A stretch of 64,000 bases of DNA from Escherichia sp. E4742 (GCF_005843885.1 NZ_CP040443.1:4402001-4466000); one strand, 5' to 3'; numbered from the stretch's first letter, positions 55,280 through 64,000 are shown. Translations and numbers: made by a program. The notes: generated from the sequence alone by a model not told the origin.

Positions 55280-56677
55280 ATGAAGCGACTTAAAAATGAA
55301 CTTAATGCGCTGGTGAATCGTGGCGTCGACAGGCACCTGCGACTGGCGGTAACCGGACTTAGCCGTAGCGGCAAAACGGCGTTTATTACCGCGATGGTCA
55401 ATCAGTTGCTCAATATTCATGCAGGAGCACGCTTGCCGCTGTTAAGTGCGGTGCGTGAAGAGCGCCTGCTGGGCGTAAAACGCATTCCCCAGCGTGACTT
55501 TGGCATTCCGCGCTTCACCTATGATGAAGGGCTGGCGCAGTTATATGGCGATCCTCCCGCCTGGCCGACGCCAACGCGCGGCGTCAGTGAAATCCGCCTG
55601 GCGCTACGTTTTAAATCGAATGATTCACTGCTGCGTCACTTCAAAGACACCTCTACGCTGTATCTGGAGATTGTGGATTATCCCGGCGAATGGCTGCTCG
55701 ACCTGCCGATGCTGGCGCAGGATTACTTAAGTTGGTCGCGGCAGATGACGGGCTTACTCAATGGTCAGCGCGGCGAATGGTCGGCGAAATGGCGAATGAT
55801 GTGCGAAGGGCTGGACCCGCTAGCGCCTGCCGACGAAAACCGACTGGCAGACATTGCCGCCGCGTGGACCGATTATCTCCACCAGTGTAAACAGCAGGGG
55901 CTGCACTTTATTCAGCCAGGGCGCTTTGTTTTGCCTGGCGATATGGCAGGAGCGCCCGCGCTGCAATTCTTCCCATGGCCAGATGTCGATGCCTGGGGCG
56001 AGTCCAAACTGGCGCAGGCCGATAAACACACCAACGCCGGAATGCTGCGCGAGCGGTTTAATTATTACTGTGAGAAGGTGGTGAAAGGGTTCTATAAGAA
56101 TCATTTTCTGCGCTTTGACCGCCAGATTGTGCTGGTGGATTGCCTGCAACCTCTCAACAGTGGGCCACAGGCATTTAATGATATGCGTCTGGCGCTGACG
56201 CAGCTGATGCAAAGTTTCCACTACGGGCAGCGTACCCTGTTCCGGCGTTTGTTTTCGCCGGTTATTGATAAGCTATTGTTTGCTGCCACTAAAGCGGACC
56301 ATGTGACCATCGATCAGCACGCCAATATGGTTTCATTACTGCAACAACTGATTCAGGATGCCTGGCAAAATGCGGCGTTCGAAGGGATCAGCATGGACTG
56401 CCTGGGGCTGGCGTCAGTTCAGGCGACCACCAGCGGCATTATTGATGTTAACGGTGAGAAAATCCCGGCGCTGCGCGGTAATCGACTCAGCGATGGGGCA
56501 CCGCTCACTGTTTATCCTGGCGAAGTTCCTGCACGTTTGCCCGGTCAGGCGTTCTGGGATAAGCAAGGTTTCCAGTTTGAAGCGTTTCGTCCGCAGGTAA
56601 TGGATGTCGACAAACCGCTGCCGCATATTCGTCTTGATGCTGCGCTGGAATTTTTAATAGGAGATAAATTGCGATGA
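55280..56677 (+). CDS. ycjX: DUF463/YcjX-family P-loop GTPase-like stress protein
   Basis: 465 aa, K-12 length. The P-loop GLSRSGKT lies at residues 26-33, and a VDYPGEW motif near 135-141 is a switch-II-like DxxG equivalent. YcjX is a nucleotide-binding protein of the YcjX/DUF463 family, co-transcribed with ycjF and linked to heat-shock and phage-shock regulation. Role unknown. In K-12 the ycjM-W/ompG cluster lies upstream; here psp is directly upstream. Confidence 0.95.
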   Translation: MKRLKNELNALVNRGVDRHLRLAVTGLSRSGKTAFITAMVNQLLNIHAGARLPLLSAVREERLLGVKRIPQRDFGIPRFTYDEGLAQLYGDPPAWPTPTRGVSEIRLALRFKSNDSLLRHFKDTSTLYLEIVDYPGEWLLDLPMLAQDYLSWSRQMTGLLNGQRGEWSAKWRMMCEGLDPLAPADENRLADIAAAWTDYLHQCKQQGLHFIQPGRFVLPGDMAGAPALQFFPWPDVDAWGESKLAQADKHTNAGMLRERFNYYCEKVVKGFYKNHFLRFDRQIVLVDCLQPLNSGPQAFNDMRLALTQLMQSFHYGQRTLFRRLFSPVIDKLLFAATKADHVTIDQHANMVSLLQQLIQDAWQNAAFEGISMDCLGLASVQATTSGIIDVNGEKIPALRGNRLSDGAPLTVYPGEVPARLPGQAFWDKQGFQFEAFRPQVMDVDKPLPHIRLDAALEFLIGDKLR

Positions 56678-57735
56678 CCGAACCGTTAAAACCACGTATT
56701 GATTTCGACGGTCCGCTGGAGGTCGATCAGAATCCAAAATTCAGGGCGCAGCAGACCTTTGACGAAAGTCAGGCGCAAAATTTTGCCCCGGCCACGCTCG
56801 AAGAAGCGCAGGAAGAAGAGGGGCAAGTTGAAGCGGTAATGGACGCAGCGTTACGTCCGAAACGCAGTCTGTGGCGCAAAATGGTGATGGGCGGGCTGGC
56901 GCTGTTTGGCGCAAGCGTTGTCGGTCAGGGCGTGCAGTGGACAATGAACGCCTGGCAAACTCAGGACTGGGTGGCGCTGGGTGGTTGTGCCGCTGGGGCA
57001 TTGATTATCGGCGCTGGCGTGGGTTCTGTGGTAACAGAATGGCGGCGTTTATGGCGCTTGCGCCAGCGTGCGCACGAACGCGACGAAGCACGCGATTTGT
57101 TGCACAGCCACGGCACGGGTAAAGGCCGCGCATTTTGCGAAAAACTGGCGCAGCAGGCGGGAATCGATCAGTCACATCCGGCGCTGCAACGCTGGTATGC
57201 CTCAATCCATGAAACGCAGAACGATCGTGAAGTGGTTAGTTTGTATGCTCACCTGGTCCAGCCGGTTTTAGATGCCCAGGCGCGGCGCGAAATCAGCCGA
57301 TCAGCGGCGGAATCGACGTTGATGATTGCGGTCAGCCCGCTGGCGCTGGTGGACATGGCGTTTATCGCCTGGCGTAATCTGCGTTTGATTAATCGCATCG
57401 CCACGCTGTATGGCATTGAACTGGGGTATTACAGCCGTCTGCGCCTGTTTAAACTGGTCTTGCTGAATATCGCTTTCGCGGGTGCCAGCGAACTGGTGCG
57501 TGAAGTGGGGATGGACTGGATGTCGCAGGATCTCGCCGCGCGCTTGTCTACTCGCGCCGCTCAGGGAATAGGTGCCGGGTTACTGACCGCACGACTGGGG
57601 ATCAAAGCTATGGAACTTTGCCGCCCGCTGCCGTGGATTGACAATGACAAACCACGTTTGGGTGATTTCCGTCGTCAGCTCATCGGTCAGGTAAAAGAGA
57701 CGTTACAAAAGAGCAAAACGTCCGGCGAAAAATAG
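56674..57735 (+). CDS. ycjF: UPF0283 inner-membrane protein YcjF
   Basis: 353 aa with two transmembrane helices (about 70-90 and 100-120) after an acidic N-terminus, and a large helical C-terminal domain (DUF697-like, about 215-340). It overlaps ycjX by 4 bases. Function unknown; partner of YcjX. Confidence 0.95.
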   Translation: MTEPLKPRIDFDGPLEVDQNPKFRAQQTFDESQAQNFAPATLEEAQEEEGQVEAVMDAALRPKRSLWRKMVMGGLALFGASVVGQGVQWTMNAWQTQDWVALGGCAAGALIIGAGVGSVVTEWRRLWRLRQRAHERDEARDLLHSHGTGKGRAFCEKLAQQAGIDQSHPALQRWYASIHETQNDREVVSLYAHLVQPVLDAQARREISRSAAESTLMIAVSPLALVDMAFIAWRNLRLINRIATLYGIELGYYSRLRLFKLVLLNIAFAGASELVREVGMDWMSQDLAARLSTRAAQGIGAGLLTARLGIKAMELCRPLPWIDNDKPRLGDFRRQLIGQVKETLQKSKTSGEK

Positions 57736-57794
57736 TGCACATTCGGGCGCTGATCGGATAGCTTTACGCCGAAGTGCCCGTTTATCCATCGTTG

Positions 57795-57812
57795 TGTCAA
57801 TGTTTGTTGACA
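57795..57812. promoter_or_regulatory. TyrR box upstream of tyrR
   Basis: TGTCAATGTTTGTTGACA at 57795-57812 fits the strong-box consensus TGTNAAN6TTNACA exactly, 69 bases before the tyrR ATG. It fits the known autoregulation of tyrR. Confidence 0.9.
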
Positions 57813-57881
57813 GAAACCTTCCTGCTACTCGAATAGTGTCATATCATCATATTTATTGTTCTTTTTCATGTGAAGGTTCCC

Positions 57882-59423
57882 ATGCGTCTGGAAGTCTTTT
57901 GTGAAGACCGACTCGGTCTGACCCGCGAATTGCTCGACCTACTGGTGTTAAGAGGCATCGATTTACGCGGTATTGAGATTGACCCAATCGGGCGGATTTA
58001 CCTGAATTTTGCCGAACTGGATTTTGACAGTTTCAGCAGTTTGATGGCGGAAATACGCCGTATTGCGGGCGTTACCGATGTGCGCACTGTGCCGTGGATG
58101 CCTTCCGAGCGAGAACATCAGGCGTTGAGCGCATTACTTGAAGCATTGCCTGAACCCGTGCTTTCTGTCGATATGAAAAGCAAGGTGGACATGGCAAATC
58201 CGGCGAGCTGTCAGCTATTCGGGCAAAAACTGGATCGTTTACGCAATCATACCGCTGCGCAATTGATTAACGGATTTAATTTTTTACGTTGGCTTGAGAG
58301 CGACCCGCAGGAATCACATAACGAACATGTAGTGATTAATGGACAAAATTTCCTGATGGAAATAACGCCTGTCTATCTTCAGGATGAAAACGACCAGCAT
58401 GTCCTGACCGGTGCGGTAGTGATGCTGCGCTCAACAATCCGTATGGGCCGTCAGTTGCAAAATGTGGCTGCCCAGGATGTCAGCGCCTTCAGTCAGATCG
58501 TCGCTATCAGTCCTAAAATGAAGCACGCGGTAGAGCAGGCGCAAAAGTTGGCAATGTTAAGCGCACCGCTGCTGATCACGGGTGATACCGGCACGGGTAA
58601 AGATCTCTTTGCTTACGCTTGTCATCAGGCAAGCCCGCGTGCGGGTAAACCTTATCTGGCTCTGAACTGTGCTTCTATTCCAGAAGATGCTGTAGAGAGC
58701 GAACTGTTCGGGCATGCGCCGGAGGGGAAAAAAGGATTCTTTGAACAGGCTAACGGCGGCTCGGTTTTGCTGGATGAGATTGGCGAGATGTCGCCACGAA
58801 TGCAGGCAAAATTATTGCGTTTTCTCAACGATGGCACTTTCCGTCGCGTTGGGGAAGACCACGAAGTGCATGTGGATGTGCGGGTAATTTGCGCGACTCA
58901 GAAGAATCTGGTCGAGCTGGTGCAAAAAGGCATGTTCCGCGAAGATCTCTATTATCGTCTGAACGTGCTGACGTTAAATCTGCCGCCGCTTCGCGACTGT
59001 CCACAGGACATCATGCCGTTAACCGAGCTGTTTGTTGCCCGATTTGCTGACGAGCAGGGAGTGCCGCGTCCGAAATTAGCTGCAGATCTGAATACCGTGC
59101 TTACGCGTTATGCATGGCCGGGGAACGTGCGGCAGTTGAAAAACGCTATTTACCGCGCACTGACGCAACTGGAAGGCTATGAACTGCGTCCGCAGGATAT
59201 TTTGCTGCCGGATTATGACGCTGCAACTGTGGCCGTTGGTGAAGATGCAATGGAAGGTTCGCTGGACGAAATCACCAGCCGTTTTGAACGTTCGGTATTA
59301 ACCCAGCTTTATCGCAATTACCCCAGTACGCGCAAACTGGCAAAACGTTTGGGCGTTTCACATACCGCGATTGCCAATAAATTGCGGGAATATGGGTTGA
59401 GTCAGAAGAAGAACGAAGAATAA
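57882..59423 (+). CDS. tyrR: Aromatic amino-acid regulator TyrR
   Basis: 513 aa from ATG 57882 (MRLEVFCEDRLG). Domains in order: an ACT domain (1 to about 75), PAS (about 78-190), AAA+ (about 205-430, Walker A GDTGTGKD) and Fis-type HTH at the end (TRKLAKRLGVSHTAIANKL). TyrR works with sigma-70, binding ATP and aromatic amino acids to repress or activate aroF, aroG, tyrP, mtr and others. Confidence 0.98.
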   Translation: MRLEVFCEDRLGLTRELLDLLVLRGIDLRGIEIDPIGRIYLNFAELDFDSFSSLMAEIRRIAGVTDVRTVPWMPSEREHQALSALLEALPEPVLSVDMKSKVDMANPASCQLFGQKLDRLRNHTAAQLINGFNFLRWLESDPQESHNEHVVINGQNFLMEITPVYLQDENDQHVLTGAVVMLRSTIRMGRQLQNVAAQDVSAFSQIVAISPKMKHAVEQAQKLAMLSAPLLITGDTGTGKDLFAYACHQASPRAGKPYLALNCASIPEDAVESELFGHAPEGKKGFFEQANGGSVLLDEIGEMSPRMQAKLLRFLNDGTFRRVGEDHEVHVDVRVICATQKNLVELVQKGMFREDLYYRLNVLTLNLPPLRDCPQDIMPLTELFVARFADEQGVPRPKLAADLNTVLTRYAWPGNVRQLKNAIYRALTQLEGYELRPQDILLPDYDAATVAVGEDAMEGSLDEITSRFERSVLTQLYRNYPSTRKLAKRLGVSHTAIANKLREYGLSQKKNEE

Positions 59424-59433
59424 GTGGGATAAA

Positions 59434-59460
59434 TGCCTGATGGCGCAATACCATCAGGCA
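59434..59460. terminator. tyrR/tpx bidirectional terminator
   Basis: TGCCTGATGG (59434-59443) pairs perfectly with CCATCAGGCA (59451-59460), between convergent tyrR and tpx. Confidence 0.85.
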
Positions 59461-59467
59461 TAATAAT

Positions 59468-59974
59468 TTACGCTTTCAGTACCGAGAGAGCTGCTTCGTA
59501 ATCCGGCTCGGTGGTGATTTCATTTACCAGCTGACTGAAAATCACATTATCATTTTCATCAATTACGACAACCGCACGTGCCGCCAGACCTTTCAGTGGG
59601 CCTTCAGCGATCTCAACACCGTAAGCTTGCAAGAATTCAGCGTTACGGAAAGTGGAGAGAGTGATAACGTTGTTCAGACCTTCCGCGCCGCAGAAACGAG
59701 ACTGGGCAAACGGCAGATCGGCGGAGATGCACAGCACAACCGTGTTGTCGATTTCGGTTGCCAGTTGGTTAAACTTACGTACTGATGCGGCGCAAACACC
59801 GGTATCAATGCTCGGGAAAATGTTCAGCACTTTGCGTTTATCTGCAAACTGACCGAGGGTGACGTCAGACAGATCTTTTGCCACGAGAGTAAAAGTCTGC
59901 GCTTTGCTACCCGCTTGCGGGATGGAATTGGCGACTGTAACCGGGTTGCCCTGGAAATGAACGATTTGTGACAT
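59468..59974 (-). CDS. tpx: Lipid hydroperoxide/thiol peroxidase Tpx
   Basis: 168-aa atypical 2-Cys peroxiredoxin. Peroxidatic Cys61 (SIDTGVCA) and resolving Cys95 (QSRFCGAEG) are present. It reduces alkyl and lipid hydroperoxides with thioredoxin. Single gene. Confidence 0.98.
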   Translation of the reverse strand: MSQIVHFQGNPVTVANSIPQAGSKAQTFTLVAKDLSDVTLGQFADKRKVLNIFPSIDTGVCAASVRKFNQLATEIDNTVVLCISADLPFAQSRFCGAEGLNNVITLSTFRNAEFLQAYGVEIAEGPLKGLAARAVVVIDENDNVIFSQLVNEITTEPDYEAALSVLKA

Positions 59975-60092
59975 GATTATCTTTCCTGTTTACATATAGT
60001 TAACGTCACGCCTAGTTTATGCTAACTGTCAATAACACAGCAATCGCTATTTGCGCTTAATCCGCAGACCACCGCGGCAACAAGGAGTAAAG

Positions 60093-61058
60093 ATGAGAAC
60101 CGTTAAGGTATTTGAGGAAGCCTGGCCGTTACATACCCCGTTTGTTATTGCGCGGGGAAGCCGCAGTGAAGCGCGCGTGGTGGTGGTTGAACTGGAAGAA
60201 GATGGCGTCAAAGGTACGGGCGAATGTACACCTTATCCGCGCTATGGCGAAAGTGATGCCTCAGTTATGGCGCAAATAATGAGTGTGGTCCCACAACTGG
60301 AAAAAGGGCTGACGCGCGCAGAGTTGCAAAAAGTTCTACCTGCCGGTGCGGCGCGTAATGCGCTGGATTGTGCGCTGTGGGATCTGGCCGCAAGACAACA
60401 GCAGCAGACGCTGGCTGTATTTACCGGTATCTCTCTTCCTGAAACGATCACCACTGCGCAGACCGTAGTGATCGGTACGCCGGATCAGATGGCAGGCAGT
60501 GCCGCAGCATTATGGCAGGCTGGGGCTAAGCTGCTAAAAGTGAAGTTGGATAATCATCTTATCAGCGAGCGGATGGTGGCGATTCGCGCGGCAGTGCCGG
60601 ATGCGACGTTAATTGTTGATGCTAATGAATCCTGGCGTGCGGAAGGACTGGCGGCGCGATGCCAGCTGCTCGCCGATCTAGGCGTCGCAATGCTGGAGCA
60701 ACCGCTGCCGGCTCAGGACGATGCGGCGCTGGAGAATTTTATTCATCCATTGCCCATTTGCGCAGATGAAAGTTGTCATACCCGTAGCAACCTGAAGGCG
60801 CTGAAAGGGCGCTATGAGATGGTTAATATCAAGCTTGATAAAACCGGCGGCTTGACGGAAGCGTTGGCGCTGGCAACAGAAGCGCGTGCACAAGGTTTCA
60901 GCCTGATGTTGGGCTGCATGTTATGCACCTCACGCGCCATTAGCGCAGCATTACCGCTGGCGCCGCAGGTCAGCTTCGCCGATCTCGACGGGCCGACCTG
61001 GCTGGCGGTGGATGTGGAACCGGCTCTTCAGTTTACGACCGGCGAATTGCATCTTTAG
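60093..61058 (+). CDS. ycjG: L-Ala-D/L-Glu epimerase
   Basis: 321 aa from ATG 60093 with an AAGGAG site; the upstream in-frame extension is unsupported. An enolase-superfamily, muconate-lactonising-like enzyme with the LLKVKLD general-base lysines, IVDANESW, LEQPL and ICADES metal ligands, and NIKLDKTGG lysine. It epimerises L-Ala-D-Glu from peptidoglycan recycling. Its 3' end overlaps the converging mpaA pseudogene by 26 bases. Confidence 0.96.
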   Translation: MRTVKVFEEAWPLHTPFVIARGSRSEARVVVVELEEDGVKGTGECTPYPRYGESDASVMAQIMSVVPQLEKGLTRAELQKVLPAGAARNALDCALWDLAARQQQQTLAVFTGISLPETITTAQTVVIGTPDQMAGSAAALWQAGAKLLKVKLDNHLISERMVAIRAAVPDATLIVDANESWRAEGLAARCQLLADLGVAMLEQPLPAQDDAALENFIHPLPICADESCHTRSNLKALKGRYEMVNIKLDKTGGLTEALALATEARAQGFSLMLGCMLCTSRAISAALPLAPQVSFADLDGPTWLAVDVEPALQFTTGELHL

Positions 61059-61759
61059 GATGCCAGCGTAGTAAATTCGCCATCGCAAAAAGATATTTTT
61101 CGCTGGCCTCATCGGCGGAGATGGGGGGAAACTCAGCAGTGATACAGTGTAAGTTCAGGTCTGCACACCAACTGCCAAAGGAACCGGGGGTGTCGTAGCC
61201 GACGCTGGTTACTAGCGGCAATTCAAACGCCTGAACCAGCCATTCACCTAATTCACTGTGTCTGGGATCTTCAATACATGCCAGAGGATCGTGGAACGAG
61301 ACGACCCAGGCGGGTTGAATGCGATGAATGAGCTGGCATAACGCTTGGGTTTCAGGTTCGGAGCCTGGTTTATCTCCGGTCAGTAAGACAACGTCACGCT
61401 CTTCGGCGGCGCTGTTCCAGCGATATACCGTTTCTCTCCTTCCAGTTGGCGGCAGGAAAGTTTCTGTTTAAATCCACACCATTGGCATTGGCACGTAGAC
61501 CCAACTGACAACCGTCGGGATTCACACAGAGCACAACATGATGGCGGCGCAGAGACGGTGTTAATGTGCGTAATGCGCAGGAGAGGGCGACGACGGAAGA
61601 ATTCTCATCGCCGTGGGTACCCGCAAGAATCAAACCACTTTCGCTACTGGCGGCATGGGCGGGAAACCAGAGCAGCGGCGCACCCAATAATGAACGTCCG
61701 TAATGTTCAGTTCCGGGCGGAAATGCGCCGCGTTCGGCGCGTGGGCGAGTTACGGTCAT
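61033..61759 (-). pseudogene. mpaA: Murein peptide amidase A, frameshifted
   Basis: The start MTVTRPRAERG (ATG 61759-61757) and the end RWHPKDAIRRS (stop at 61033) match 242-aa MpaA, but the frame breaks after NWKE near 61433. The minus strand reads GGAAGGAGAGAAACGG where K-12 codes NWKEGETVYRW, a net loss of 2 bases. The span of 727 bases equals 729 minus 2, so no other length change occurred. The upstream frame yields a product of about 121 aa that includes AGTHGDENS and DLNRNFP, but loses the C-terminal zinc-carboxypeptidase part. MpaA cleaves L-Ala-D-Glu-meso-Dap, making substrate for YcjG. Confidence 0.9.
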
Positions 61760-62067
61760 GATCGTCTCTGGTTCAGGAAGTATTACAGGCAGTGTTGTGC
61801 AAATTTTGCGGATTATCAAATCCTTTTCTTCAACGCTATGTTATCGATCTTTTATCACTTTTTTGCCGGAAGTTGTTTGCATTTTTATTGATGTGCAGAT
61901 ATCAGAAATATGCTGACTTAGATGTAAGTCGTAATGTTATATACATGGCGTATTTTATTCTTACTGGTTCTACCCATGTTAATCGCATCTGATTGATAAG
62001 TTCACCTTAATAAGTTTAATAAATCGTACTGCACATAGTACAGTACGATGGTACTTATATAATTGAT
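61760..62067 (-). other. Non-coding stretch between mpaA remnant and ymjC
   Basis: About 308 AT-rich bases with no supported gene. At its right end TCGTACTG (62024-62031) pairs with CAGTACGA (62041-62048); on the minus strand this is followed by TTTATTAAAC, a probable terminator for the upstream operon. Confidence 0.6.
62024..62048 (-). terminator. Terminator of the hydrolase/NAD-binding operon
   Basis: An 8-bp perfect stem TCGTACTG/CAGTACGA with a 9-base loop, then TTTATTAAAC on the minus strand, 20 bases after the last gene's stop. Confidence 0.7.
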
Positions 62068-62706
62068 TTACATGAAGAATGGCTTGTCACCATCAGTCCC
62101 AGGTTGATTGATGCCTATATTCTCACCAATGTGTTTCTCAGGTTTATCGATGATATCTGTGATTAATGCTGCGACACTCTTACGTGATACGATCGTACCT
62201 TTGAATGGTTCATTGCGTGAGGTAATCTCATAATCAATAATATCTTCATCAGTCAGCCAGGCAGGGCGAAGAATTGTATATTCCAGTCCAGAAGCCTCAA
62301 TTGCGTCCGCAGCCCTGCGGAATGGTTTTAGGGGCTCACCAATAACTGCATTATTCCATTCGCCAAATTTTCCTGGAACTTCATTATAAATACCGAGGGA
62401 AAGAACAAAGATCAGACGTTTAACATCACAGGCTTTCATCGCAGCGATCACTGAATTTGCCTGAATATCTAAATCTTCCCCCGTAAGGTTGGCATACACA
62501 ACATCCTGTCCCTGCATGGCCTGTTTCAGTGCTCCATGATTCAGTACATCCCCCATAATAATCTGGCTATTAGTTGGATAGGGGGTGTGGATTTTTGCTG
62601 GCTGACGGGCAAATAAAGTTTGTTTAATGGTTTTTTTATCTGCCAGTTGATTAATCACATGGCGGGCTATCTGACCGCCAGCACCAAGAATCAGTACATT
62701 TTTCAT
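62068..62706 (-). CDS. ymjC: NAD(P)-binding atypical SDR/NmrA-like protein
   Basis: 212 aa if started at ATG 62706-62704 (MKNVLILGAGGQIAR); an ATG four codons earlier (62718) is equally possible. The N-terminal Rossmann motif LGAGGQIARHVI is of the atypical-SDR type. The body (NSVIAAMKACDVKRLIFVLS, TILRPAWLTDEDIIDYE) matches YwnB/NmrA-like NAD(P)H-flavin-reductase-type proteins. By position it corresponds to K-12 ymjC, which I recall only as a short fragment, so this would be the full-length gene. Downstream partner of two hydrolases. Substrate unknown. Confidence 0.65.
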   Translation of the reverse strand: MKNVLILGAGGQIARHVINQLADKKTIKQTLFARQPAKIHTPYPTNSQIIMGDVLNHGALKQAMQGQDVVYANLTGEDLDIQANSVIAAMKACDVKRLIFVLSLGIYNEVPGKFGEWNNAVIGEPLKPFRRAADAIEASGLEYTILRPAWLTDEDIIDYEITSRNEPFKGTIVSRKSVAALITDIIDKPEKHIGENIGINQPGTDGDKPFFM

Positions 62707-62723
62707 AATATTTCTCATGAAAC

Positions 62724-63656
62724 TTATCCCAGATGGGTGTTGAAAAAAGGAATAACTTTTGCTAGCGCCTCCTGAACTGCTTCCGGTTTGTCATACAGTT
62801 CATAATGTGAGAAATCGGGTAACGAAACTAACTGACGATCCTGCGAAACCATCGCCCGGCCATAGACTTCCAGTCCATCACGATAAGCACCGAAGGCACC
62901 GACTTTTTCACCAACTACTACCATCACCGGCTGAGTCAGTAACACTTCAGTAAATGCGAAGGCATCCCAGGCCAGCGTTTTCTGTGCATGTGAGAACAAC
63001 ATTTTTGTCGCACCTCCCGGTTGTTGCCCGCGTGGTGTTTTATAGTAGTCAGTTGCTTCATAAACATCGCGTTCGGTCAGTCCATGGGCTTTTGCTGCAT
63101 CCAGGCTGGCGGGAAGTAATTCGTTGATCTGTAATTCTCCACAACGAGCCTCTTTGGTTCGTTGTGACGCCATTGCATTCAATGCGCCAATCGGATCGTA
63201 ATTGCTGAAACCTTCCCGAAAAAGACGCCCGATATTAACACCCGTAATACTCACTACAGCTTTAATTCGTTTTTCTGTCAGCGCGGCATTAATGGCATAG
63301 CCACCACCCCCACACACTCCCAGCACGCCAATGCGTTCAGCATCAACATATGGCAGAGTTACTGCATAATCGATAACACGGCTAATATCCTCTACGCGCT
63401 GTGTCGGATCTTCTATCCAGCGAGGCTCCCCACCAGATTCTCCCTGGAAACTGGCGTCATAAGCGAGAACGACATAGCCTTTTTCAGCCAATGCCTTGCC
63501 ATAGATAATGCCAGACGTCTGCTCCTTACAACTGCCAAAAGGATGGACGCTGATAATCGCCGGATACTGTTTTGACTCATCAAAATTTGGTGGAAACTGA
63601 ATATTGGCAGCAATATGCCAGGCCATATCACTATTGCGGATTTGAATATGTTTCAT
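62724..63656 (-). CDS. Alpha/beta hydrolase (YcjY/polyketide-transferase-af380-like)
   Basis: 310 aa. The alpha/beta-hydrolase fold is visible: oxyanion region SVHPFGSCKEQ, strand YVVLAYDASFQGESGG, and the nucleophile elbow GVCGGGG with Cys115 in place of the usual serine. A probable catalytic histidine lies in DFSHYELYD. No signal peptide. It overlaps the upstream hydrolase by one base and is 17 bases from ymjC. Cys-type elbows occur in dienelactone-hydrolase relatives. It may be YcjY itself or a paralogue; I cannot decide. Substrate unknown. Confidence 0.75.
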   Translation of the reverse strand: MKHIQIRNSDMAWHIAANIQFPPNFDESKQYPAIISVHPFGSCKEQTSGIIYGKALAEKGYVVLAYDASFQGESGGEPRWIEDPTQRVEDISRVIDYAVTLPYVDAERIGVLGVCGGGGYAINAALTEKRIKAVVSITGVNIGRLFREGFSNYDPIGALNAMASQRTKEARCGELQINELLPASLDAAKAHGLTERDVYEATDYYKTPRGQQPGGATKMLFSHAQKTLAWDAFAFTEVLLTQPVMVVVGEKVGAFGAYRDGLEVYGRAMVSQDRQLVSLPDFSHYELYDKPEAVQEALAKVIPFFNTHLG

Positions 63657-64000
63657 TACAGAGTTTCCTCAAAGAACGGAGCTAATACTGAAATTGCTTC
63701 AGCCACATAGGCTTTGCCGTCATAAAGATCCATATGGTTTGCGCCTTCAACAATGTGATAGCGTTTATCCTGGCTTGATGCCCGATCGTACAGGTCGTCA
63801 CTCATCCATTTGCTCCCTGCCTGGCTGCCCGCCACAATCTGCATCGGCTGAGTCAGGTACACTTCCGCCATATGGTAAGCATCATAGGTAATAATCTGGT
63901 TAAGGCTGCGCAAAGTAGCGTAACCCGGTGCTGTTGGATACTGCGCACGAGGGGTGTGGTAATACTCCCAGGCCTGACGCAGTTCTTCGTTCGGCGCATC
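63656..64000 (-). CDS. Alpha/beta hydrolase, C-terminal part (cut by window edge)
   Basis: The minus-strand frame is open from 64000 to the stop at 63656-63658, giving the last 114 residues; the start lies outside. The fragment resembles the C-terminal third of the neighbouring hydrolase (EVYLTQPMQIVAGS against EVLLTQPVMVVVGE, and ANHMDLYD against FSHYELYD), so the two are tandem paralogues. By position it could be ycjY, the first gene of the operon in K-12. The nucleophile is not visible. Confidence 0.7.
   Translation of the reverse strand, partial: DAPNEELRQAWEYYHTPRAQYPTAPGYATLRSLNQIITYDAYHMAEVYLTQPMQIVAGSQAGSKWMSDDLYDRASSQDKRYHIVEGANHMDLYDGKAYVAEAISVLAPFFEETL

Noticed and set aside
1..64000. 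CRISPR arrays, tRNA or rRNA genes
   Set aside because: No regularly spaced direct repeats were noticed, and no sequence resembling a tRNA cloverleaf with a TTCGA arm in an intergenic region or rRNA was seen on reading. A tRNAscan/Infernal run would be the decisive check.

Overview
The window is enterobacterial chromosome, almost certainly Escherichia coli or a very close Escherichia. From trpH to mpaA, gene content, order and protein lengths match the E. coli K-12 map as I recall it: trpH-yciO-yciQ-rluB, btuR-yciK, sohB, yciN, topA, cysB, ymiA-yciX-ymiC-acnA, ribA, pgpB, lapA-lapB-pyrF-yciH, osmB, yciT, yciZ, pdeR, rnb, yciW, fabI, sapABCDF, ymjA, the puu cluster, pspF/pspABCDE, ycjX-ycjF-tyrR, tpx, ycjG and mpaA. 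No rRNA, tRNA, CRISPR array, insertion sequence or phage gene was seen. Recognition was by reading protein sequences and motifs; no database search was run.

Layout. 1-4219: the end of trpH, then yciO, yciQ and rluB. 4263-5722: an AT-rich accessory cassette absent from K-12, with a lipoprotein ORF, a second ORF that may be its frameshifted C-terminal half, and a small acidic protein. 5760-29041: housekeeping genes for cobalamin adenosylation, DNA topology, sulfur regulation, aconitase, riboflavin, envelope lipid/LPS control, pyrimidines, RNA decay, c-di-GMP turnover and enoyl-ACP reductase. 29497-37099: a second accessory block between fabI and sapF, made of a TetR regulator with its own operator, a lipoprotein adaptor, an RND pump, an outer-membrane factor and a Bcr/CflA-type MFS pump. 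It resembles the EefABC-type tripartite systems and occupies the place of ycjD. 37108-42390: the sap ABC transporter, on the minus strand.

43077-51973 is the putrescine utilisation cluster. PuuP imports putrescine, PuuA gamma-glutamylates it, PuuB and PuuC oxidise it, PuuD releases GABA and PuuE transaminates GABA. PuuR controls the cluster, and PuuR-box matches flank and enter puuD. SapBCDF has been described as a putrescine exporter, so export and catabolism sit side by side. 52093-55161 is the phage-shock region, with divergent pspF and a sigma-54 pspA promoter. The ycjM-ycjW/ompG sugar cluster that K-12 carries between pspE and ycjX is missing; only 118 bases separate them. 55280-61058 holds ycjX, ycjF, tyrR (with a perfect TyrR box), tpx and ycjG.

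The right end differs from K-12. mpaA is a pseudogene with a net 2-base loss, and upstream of it lie an NAD(P)-binding protein and two related alpha/beta hydrolases, the second cut by the window edge. The most novel-looking material is the split lipoprotein cassette at 4389-5708. The RND+MFS locus is recognisable in type but has unexplored regulatory structures, and the hydrolase operon is uncharacterised.
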